From Lumbricus terrestris (lineage: Eukaryota > Annelida > Clitellata > Crassiclitellata > Lumbricidae): a stretch of 64,000 nt of DNA. Position numbers and translations under genes: made by a program. This document shows, one piece after another, positions 13,234 to 23,100 of the stretch. Position 1 is the first letter of the stretch; every line of letters begins with the position of its first letter. The stretch lies in assembly GCA_949752735.1 (NCBI GenBank), contig OX457047.1, positions 36,430,332 through 36,494,331 on the forward strand. The letters run 5' to 3'. A model generated the notes under the pieces. That model saw only the letters and a list, made by a program, of their open reading frames with translations. It had not been told where the DNA came from and searched no databases.

Positions 13234-14184
13234 CTACCGATACTGGTGGTAGTATGACGGTGGGCTGTACGACGGTCTCTGAAAGAAAACTGGATCGAAC
13301 TGCGTGGTGCCGGGCTTGATGTCACGGCTCAGCGACGAGTTGTAGGAGAACGCCGAGCTGGTGGCCGTGCCCGAGCTCGGCAGAAATGCATCTTGGGAGT
13401 AGGCAGACAGATTTGGGTACATAGGCCGGTAGGTGGGTTCCGCGGCGGCCGATAGGTGGGAGCTCAGCCGGTCGGCGCATGATATCATATCTGGATATTG
13501 CAGATAGGTCGGAATGTTGACGGGATACCGCGTGTCATTGTTAAAGCGCGTCGCCAGTCCGTTCATAGTCCACCGGTGCTGGCTGTCGGACCAGCCGGCG
13601 TAGAACGGCGCAGACGGGAGACCGCGCAGCAGACTGCACGGGTTCAGCACCTGGCCGGCGGCGTCCTCCTGCTTGGCGAGCAGCGCGTCGTAGTTGCAAT
13701 CGGTGCGCGGGCTCATCCCGACGAGCGGGCTCGAGTGCGGAATCCCGAGCGCCGGCGGCCACTTCTGGAACCCGGAGTTCCACTTGAACTCCGGCGCGAT
13801 GTCCTGAGACATGGCGGCAAACGACGGCGGCAGGCCGTGGTGGTAGGACGGCCGGTCATGCACAGCCATCGACACGGCGTTGAAATTGCAATCGACGTGC
13901 TTGCGCTTCCGATCCTTGTCGGCAGCAGCGGCGGCGGCGATGGAAGAGTGCGCGGCGCTCGTTGACTCCTGAGTCGTGTGGTTCTCCTCAACCGGCCGGC
14001 GATCCTTCCTCGGCTCGACCTTCAGGTCAAGGTCAGGGAAGACGACTTCGGACTCGTCCAGGTGAGGCAGGCAACCGTGCAGGTGGTCCCTCAGTTTCCT
14101 CAGCGCAATAAAGAACGGAACTTTGTCGCTGGCACGCGGCAGCTGTGAACACCGTGCGCTCGACGATGGCATCACGTAGACAAC
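13234..14184 (-). CDS. TDG: TDG exon 8 (motif B and long C-terminal tail)
   Basis: After the acceptor tgtgttttcag the exon reads VVYVMPSSSARCSQLPRASD (residues 284-303), which holds the conserved DNA-wedge motif, and then LRKLRDHL. The remaining ~270 residues are low in conservation and rich in Ser, Tyr and Pro. A psi-K-x-E site, LKVE with Lys338, fits the SUMO consensus and sits in the region where vertebrate TDG is sumoylated. KDRKRKH near residue ~371 could be a nuclear localisation signal. GC content and CpG density are much higher than in the introns. Confidence 0.9.
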   Translation of the reverse strand, partial: VVYVMPSSSARCSQLPRASDKVPFFIALRKLRDHLHGCLPHLDESEVVFPDLDLKVEPRKDRRPVEENHTTQESTSAAHSSIAAAAAADKDRKRKHVDCNFNAVSMAVHDRPSYHHGLPPSFAAMSQDIAPEFKWNSGFQKWPPALGIPHSSPLVGMSPRTDCNYDALLAKQEDAAGQVLNPCSLLRGLPSAPFYAGWSDSQHRWTMNGLATRFNNDTRYPVNIPTYLQYPDMISCADRLSSHLSAAAEPTYRPMYPNLSAYSQDAFLPSSGTATSSAFSYNSSLSRDIKPGTTQFDPVFFQRPSYSPPSYYHQYR

Positions 14185-17100
14185 CTGAAAACACATTGAT
14201 GCACTAATGTACAACGAAAATGTAATGCGATGTGGAAAGATGTTAAGAAGTTGTTCTTAAAGCAAAATGTATCAACGCGTTTCTGTCGCACTCAACAGCA
14301 GTGACAAGGGGTTTAATTCCGTTAAAATATTACTAAAACCAATTTCAAGTTTTTATTATCAACGACCCAATGTTAACAAACTCATAATGACAGAATTTCA
14401 AAACGTAATTCAACAAAGTTTATACACTTAGGATGGCAAGCAAAGTCTTAAGAAAATCAGTGCACGTCCTGTTAACCCATTAGCAATAAGTGAGCCGCAA
14501 TTGGTTTCCATACATTTTTATATAAACACTTGACGCTGAAGAGTTAATTGGCCAACTGCCTACATGAAAGCAAAAGGAGAAATTCTTAGACCTAACACTA
14601 TGCAACTAACAAAGAAAATAACTCCTATGGATGACATTGGAACACAGCGAAAGTTTTACTGCATTGGCAAAACACAATGCGGGAATTGTTACGATTGCAA
14701 TTTCGGTAAATGAAAAACATTCAGTCGACTTTAAGTTGAATATGACAAAAACAAACAAAAGCTACGGTGCTATTACCGTATTTGTGCCAGGAAATGGCTC
14801 AGGCTGTTTGCCGATATAGAAATTCTTGTGGTTACAGAAGACTTCATATATGCCTGAAAACAATCACATGAAACACACTTCAACGTATCAAACAACAAAG
14901 TTCTCTTGTTGATCGCGAAAGCACAATGCATAATATCATAGCAATTCACAGGAACTAACAAATATATGCTCGTGCATGGATCAAGGAACACCTGGAACAA
15001 GGTAAACAAAACCTCACATGATTAGGGTCACCTTAGCCAACTACAAATGTTAATGATGGGTTTTTAGAAATGTGAAGTTAATCATCTCAATTGTCATAAT
15101 TTAGAAGTTTATAATGCTTAAATTAAAAAATTACAGAATACATACGCAGACTAATGTTCAAATATTTCAACCGTAAAAGGTTGTATACAACATGGCTAGG
15201 CCCAGCAGTTTCTTATGAAGATACTCAATGCTTCCATTCATCTGTTTAAACTGTAACCATTACAGCTTACTTCTTGAGCATTACATCGTGGAGATTTCAA
15301 AATGTAAGCTGAGTAGCAGAAATGCAACTTTAAAGCTTGCTAGTGCAAAAAATCTTCAGTCTACCGAACAAAGGTTTGCATGACACCAAATCATAAACTC
15401 TTGTCATTTAGTCAGTTATTAATCAATCAATCAATCAATCAGAATTTATATAGCGCCCCTTCAAGGTACCTACTCAATCGGCATGTCATATTATGCAGCA
15501 AAACTTCAGTCCTGAATAAAGTGGTGAAAAGTTTCAGCAGAACGAAAACTAGTAAGCAATGATTCACAATAAAATACATTTTTTACAGAACTGATATGAC
15601 TAATTTTACATAATTATGACGAACTGCTAATGATCATACTTTTACCTTAATTTTTGTGTTATTGGTTACTTAAGAGGGGAGGAAGTGTCAAAAGCAAAAT
15701 GCAGCCAGTTCTGGCAACTTACTGTATGTTGAGACACAGGACAGTTACTCTGTGCACATTAATATTTTACATTCCTGCAAATTCAACACATCTATCTATC
15801 AATAAATTCCAACTCAGCACATGCATATGAATATAAACCGATTATTTGCCATAAGAACCAAGCAAACAAACCTTTGTCAAAGTAAGAAAGAACAGAAAAC
15901 AGAACTGAGCAGTGCAGGCAAACAACTGACTAAACGTATAAACTCGTGTTAAGCACATAATTCAGATGAAACAAAAACACAATCAAGACCCACCTTTTCC
16001 ATTAAACACCGCTATCTTAGGCTTGTAAGTCTGTATTTTCTCTGTCAAACTCTCCACACCCTCTTTGATTTCTCTCCTGAAAACAAACAGTTACGATTTC
16101 TACTAAATGCCAAAAGTTTGGATGTCAAAACATCATCAACAAAGCTGCCGGATGGAATGTACCCATATGTCTTCAAACATCCCAGTTCTTGGATCTCCCT
16201 GCACACAATCTGACTTACCATCAACAACAAGCTATCTAAATGTTTCCTCTATTCACACCAAAGAACCAGAACTGCTCTCGATAAATGAGTCCTTTCAGTT
16301 ACTGGTCATAGTATTTTTTCACTATCTTGCTCTTCGTTCTACACAGTCATTAAATTCAATGTCATTTCATTTTAACTTAAAACTTATCTCATTCATCGGC
16401 CATAGGCTGCCTGCCCTCTGTCTTATTGGCTGACCTTCTGGACAATGACCGATTATAATTATGGCATGGTTTTTATGTGGACATCACTTTTACGTTATTT
16501 CTAAAAAAATACCAAGTTGCGTGACATCTCCTTGAGCCAAACCAGAGCTCTGTGTTCAGTAGTTTATAGAACAAATCATTATATAAAAGCAATCTTATCT
16601 CGAACATAAAAGCTTCACCAGCGTCGCTGCAATACCATACGTGGCATCCATCACAAGCCACTTGAAAGTCTCAGCAGACAGCACACCAAAGCCACGGTCC
16701 TTCCGGTTAAAATAAAACACGGCAATCTCTTAGGACATGAAAATAGAGAAAGCGCCTGGTACGATCAGCAACTGTTGAACATCCAATCCCTTAACCATAG
16801 GTTTACACCTCTTGGTTGGTTGGGGGGTGTGATGGTCTAGCGGTTAGGGGATTGGACTGTCAATCCAGAGTACAATCCAGAGTACACTGCTGGTGGGAAG
16901 ACGAGATGGCAAGGGAGAGGAGTGGCTAACTAACGGCTCTCAAGCGTCAGGTGGAAGCAAAGTGGAGCCGCTAAGGTTTCATACTATAGCTGCAGCATTG
17001 GCTAATTTAGAAGATTTTTTCTAGGCCATCTGCTCACATATGTAAACTTAACAATGTAGCGTTACTTTGTATAGATATCATCACACAAAATAATGGTAGA

Positions 17101-20100
17101 CTAGACAAGATGGCCATGGTCAAAAACATCATGGAATGCAACAAAACAGACAGACACATCCATAATTTGTTTGGAGCAAAGCAGGAACTCAGAGAATCAT
17201 TTTACAGGGAGCCCTGGCAGAAGTGATCAGGGACGGATCCAGGGGGGCCAATACGGCCATGGCCCCCCATTTAGAAATTTCTCTATTTTTGACCAGCTAT
17301 TTTGCTCGGAAAGTAGACGTGGCCCCCCCATGAGTAGTTCCGTAGGCCTTTGGCCCCCCCTTCAAATATTTCTGTATCCGCCCTTGGAAGTGACATCATT
17401 TCAATTACAATTTAACACACAACACAGAAACAATATCATGAGCAAACTATTAGAACATTGCAAAGGCATTAAGATTATAAAAATGACAGAATCTATCAGA
17501 TGAAAACAATTTCGAGAAATAAATGTCACAGAGGTTATTTCATACCTTGAGAATTCCACGCTGCCCTTCGTACAGCGTGCCACGAAGTTGGTGAAGCCAA
17601 TGCCGTACTGCTTCAGTTTGTAGTCATCGTTGGCGTTCATTGGCTCTGGGATGAGACCCGACAGATACAGACACTTCCCTAACAAATGCATTCGAAACAC
17701 AGATCTGCATGAAACGTAAACCACTTCAAACGGATGCAGTCAGACCAAAATCAGACATTCTTAGAAGCATACACACAAACATCCATACAGTAAAAACAAA
17801 TTTAAAAAAAGGAAATAACCATCTTTAACGACGTGAAAACCCAGTCACACCAGACAAACCTTCAGCCATATAAACACAGCGTGGAACTTAACAAACATCT
17901 TTGTTATGATCATCTCATATAATGAGATTTCAATTAATACCCGTGCATTAGCTCTTGAAACATAAATAAACCGAATGCATTCAGGACAAAAAACAGACGT
18001 TCTCAGAAGAGGCCAAGTAAACATTCATAGAGGAAAAACAATTTTTTTAAAAGGAACTTGCGATCTTTCACGACCTAAAAAATCAGACCCACTTTCAGCC
18101 ACATAAACAGAGCGCGCATTGTGCAACCTAAAAACATCTTTGTTCCAATCACCTTCATATGAAATTTCAATTACCCCCCCCACCCATTAATCTATCTATC
18201 CACATCACCTGATTGATTGAGGAATCTTTTGTTTTTAATCCATTGTACATCGATTCTTCCACAACCAATATTTAATTCTGTTCTAATTATCAAAAGCATT
18301 GTCCCTAAACAATGAACAGGTGCACAAGATAAACTGTTGCATTTTTAGCTGCGTGGACAAAGGAGGTGGTTTAAATTATTAATATTCTGTTATGCACAGT
18401 ACTTACAAACCATACAACAGGGACAGTGAGAAGGCAGTCTGCTAATAAATCCTCTGCTACAAAACCCTCAGGCACTTTCAGAAAATGCCTGCATCATGCA
18501 ACTGGCTACCCCACATGCACATCTGGTAAAGGTTGTTCTACAGAGTTTCCGTAAAACACAACCATAAACCTTTTATGGCTTCATTCTAGACCATTTCCAT
18601 TTTTTACCTCAAGTTTAAGTAATAGCGGACAGCTTGTCATCCATTTACTTAGGTACCTATTTTACTGTCTGCCTGCATTTGCGTGCTTGTGCCTGCCTTT
18701 GTACGTTTGTGTCTATCTGCATGCATGTCTGCATGTGTGTGTCTACATGTTTGTGCGTATGTGTCTGCATGCATGTATCTGCATGTGTGTCTGCATGTGT
18801 GTGCCTGCATAAGTGCGTGAGCCTGCATATGTGCGTGTGTGTGTTTGCATGTGTATGTGTCTGCATAAGTGTGCGCATGTGTGGTGTGTGTTTAACATTT
18901 GATAGCCACCACAGATAAAGACAGGATTAGACGACTTAGATAATAATAATAATAATCTCTTCTTTAATTGAGCGCCTGCAAACGCACTGCGCTTTACATT
19001 TACAAGTTATGCAGTAATCTTAATTAAACTTAACTACTAACTAAACAGACAGCTTTGCAATTACACAGAGCTAAAAGCAGCCTACAAAGCACATCCGCCC
19101 AAAGGGGGCTCGAACCTGCTACCTCTCGCACTCTTGGCCAGCGTGTTAACCATTAGTCTACCGGGCCCCCCCCCCAATGGCTTCACTTTCATAACTTAAA
19201 GAAACCATGGTGCAACAAAGCAGAAACGAAATGAAACAGTCAGAAGGATTTACTTACAGAAGTGATTACCCGGACCCGCATAGTGATGGCCAAGATAGGC
19301 AGCAGTCAATCCCGGACAACTACCGATCTAAACATCCACAATCACATTGCAATCACTACGCACTTCAAAATATACCTAAAAATCACTACTTTGTTAAGCT
19401 ACACTTGACTAACCCTGGGAAGTACCAGCTTTCAAACTGCATTGCTATGCTACGATTATCAACAAGTGCTATTAATTATTCTTAGTAATTATTTTATTAA
19501 CCGTACAATTGTACTTACAATGAACACAGGTCAGTACATCTGTGACAGACACATGTCTAGGGCCATTACGCACTGCTCAGCAGACTCGAAACCACAATCA
19601 TCGGAATACATACGCAGTGTGCATCTGACCAGACCGCAATGCCATTTAAATCTTAAATACTAACGGTTCATAAGAAATCTGACCATCAACAAACCAAGCT
19701 TCATATTTGTGCTAGATGCAAACAATAGTCTAAATTGTATGTTCCATTCATAAATTCATTCGCAACGTGAATTTGCCAAAACAATACAGTTTTAAAGCAC
19801 TGCTATCCTACTAAATTAAAGCGAAGCAGCCTACAGGTTTCATGCTTCAGAATTCAATAGAAATGCTCCTAAAAATTCCATAAATAAAATCCAACTTCCA
19901 ACAGCTCAGCACAACTTCTTGACAAAAACAACAATGTAGAACAGGCGTTCTGAAAGTCAATCTGGTCAAAGTAGAATGATTAATGGTGATTATCTACTAA
20001 CAATGATTATCTACTAACAATGATTATCTACTAACAATGATTATCTACTAACAATGATTATCTACTAACAATGATTATCTACTAACAATGATTATCTACT

Positions 20101-23100
20101 AACAATGATTATCTACTAACAATGATTATCTACTAACAATGATTATCTACTAACAATGATTATCTACTAACAATGATTATATCAAGATTTGGAGCGAGAA
20201 GATCTGGAACGGTTCTCTTGAGCACATCCTCTTCCGTCATGCCGTTGAAACGATCTCGTTTCTTCTTGTTACCAGAACAGTCGCTTCCCGACGCCGCATC
20301 CTGTTGCTTAGCGCTGGGCGGCTGGGTCTCCACCGCGATTTCACTCTTCTCCACATATCTGCCAGAAAGACCATGCAATAATCAATAACTTCAAAATAAA
20401 TATATCTACAAATCGTTATTTTGTTATGTTACACTCTAGCAAAAATGGATGGACGAGATACACTAACTGGCATGAATTTGGAAGAACTGAGGGACTTGTC
20501 TGCGAACAGAGAACAATGGAGAATGTGTGTCATGACAATCGCTAGAGCTCTACGAGCTGACAGCACAAGGTGACACTCTACCAACCAAGGCACCAGCTTT
20601 CAAACTGCATTGCTATGCTACGATCACCAACAAGTGCACTATCAACTATTCCTATTACTTATTTTTAGTCATTATTGCCTGAGCTCTATGCGGTGTATCC
20701 AATGAAGAGATAGTCGGACTTTGTTTCCGTTTCCTACAAATGTTGGACATTCAGAGGTTTGGTCAGCCTGTATGTATTCTGGCATTTTCATGACATACAA
20801 CCATTGCACGTTGTTCTCCAAAGGTGGCAGCACTGTAAAGCCAGATTAACTACAGATTGAATTGAGTTGACGACAATCAAACTGACAGCTCATTATTTCA
20901 GCTGACGGATTATTTCTCATGCACACTGGTCTCGTGACTAGAGCCATGCTAAGCGGCTAAATCCGACATGAATTGCTCAGATCAATTCAGATAGATTTAA
21001 AATACAGCGGTGTACCAACTGGACCATGTCGTTGATTCACTGCAGCTGAAGATCCTTTTCTTTGTAGGAGTAACACACCAACTAGCATTATTTGTTTAGA
21101 TCTAAACAGAGGTGCTCCTTAACTCTTTTGATGATGAGCTACATTGGCTTCCAAATCATGTTTAGTACACACTCGTCATTAATATATTCACAAGACAAGA
21201 ATCTTAAGGAATATTATTGTATAGAACTAAAATTATACTGAAAAACTACATGCTACTTTGACAGCATAATGCTCATGTTCCGTACAATACTCTAAATGTT
21301 GATGTTCTATATTATTATCTAAATGTTAGTGCTCTGCATCATTATCTAAATGCTAGTGTTCTGTATTAGTATCTAAATGTTGGTGTTCTATATCATGATC
21401 TAAACGATCATTGGTGTTCTATATCATGATCCAAATGCTGGTATTCTAATCATGATATAAATGTTGTGTTCCATAACAAGACCATAGAAATGCTGGCATT
21501 CGATATCATAACATAGAGCAGGCATCTTATAAGGAACAATAAAGCATGTCAAAGTAGGATGAAATCAACAAATAATTAAAGCCAAGGACTAAGCGATCAA
21601 TCAGTTTAACAAAACAGAGTTCTGAAAATTAGTAAATGATAAACAGATTGCACGATAATTAATGAACCAGATTAAAACCAAATTACAATTAAATTAAACA
21701 ATGAATGCAAACAACAAACCGATCGTTGGAGTGTTCCTGATGTGAATCCTCTCCCCGCAAATGATTCCCCGCTCCCCCTGCCCCATTGCTGTCAACCCCG
21801 TATCCTATTTGACCGTCGTTAAGACGACAATCGGAATTGGTTGCTGCACAGCTGTTCCTGCCGACATCTGGTGGCAGTGAGGGTAAATGGTGGTTTATGG
21901 GCGGCATCGTCTCGCTGTAGTATGGGTAGCAGCTCTCCTGTCTCCAGCCCCATGGCTGGTGGTGAGGATCATAGCTTCCACATGAGGGAAAACTGAACGA
22001 ACACAGAGAAAAAGCAGATTAGCGGTAAGTCAGTCTAATCAATCAATAAATTGATCAGAATTTATATAGCGTCCTTTCAAGATCCCTACACAGAAGTGCT
22101 CCCAGCCCACGCCAAAGGAAAAGCAGCCTCTAACAGTTGGTAAAACTGAGAACAGATTGGGATTGTAACATATAACTCCTACTAGAACGGCTATGGCTCA
22201 GTCCCGTTCCTTTACATCAATTGGCCCCTCTCTTTGGAATACGCTCTCTCCTTCTATTCGATCTCAACTTCTGACAGGTAATCCCTTCTCCTCATTTTCT
22301 TTTCTTAAAACCTATTTTTTCTCTCGTGGCCTTGCGCACTGGGAGCGCCTCTGAACGGTTCACCCTAGTAGAGGCGCTTTATAAATGTTTTTATACAATA
22401 CAATACAATACAATAGTCAAGGGAAGCCCAGTCTAATCCAGAAGATGTACAGATACAAGATTAAGAAAAGAATCATGTTTTTACCTAATCTCATTTCTAA
22501 TGCCACCTCCTAAATAGTCCATTAAGTTCAGGCATTAATCTCAAACACACTGAGACCTTGGTACGTTCTTGGCTTTAAGATAGATTGGGTTTAAGCTTTT
22601 TTGTCAATGCAAGATAACAGCTCCATTCGATAGCTCAAAATGCCTTAAAAACTTGTGCAGTGCATAGTATTGAGAGATGAGTCATTTAAACTGATGAACT
22701 AACATTGTCAAAAGCAACAGAGAGTAAACAGACTACACGTGCTTGCAAATCGTCATGCTAAATGAATACGTCTTTCCACAACAAAGCAGAACTTATCAGA
22801 CAGAGGATTATTTTATTCACATGCCCAGACTCTGATAGCTGCTGAAAGTGTCTCTAAATTTAAACAAACAAACGTTAGTTAAAAACCCAGAAACAAAAAA
22901 AGAAGTTTGAAAAAAAAACATAAAAAGTATATAGAAACTGCAGACACATCATACAAGACTGCTGAAAGTTTACTGAAACAGTGTTTTCCAATCCAAAAGT
23001 AATTAAATTGCATAGCTCCGGGTTTTTATGCGAACTCTTTTTGCAGGTCTGCGCTGTAGACAGGAGATTACCTACAAGTTGCTTAGTATCAAAATTCACA

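Noticed and set aside
13498..13965. 155-codon plus-strand frame opposite TDG exon 8
   Set aside because: Antisense shadow of a GC-rich coding exon.
19987..20180. CRISPR-like array
   Set aside because: The 17-bp units are contiguous with no spacers, in a metazoan intron.
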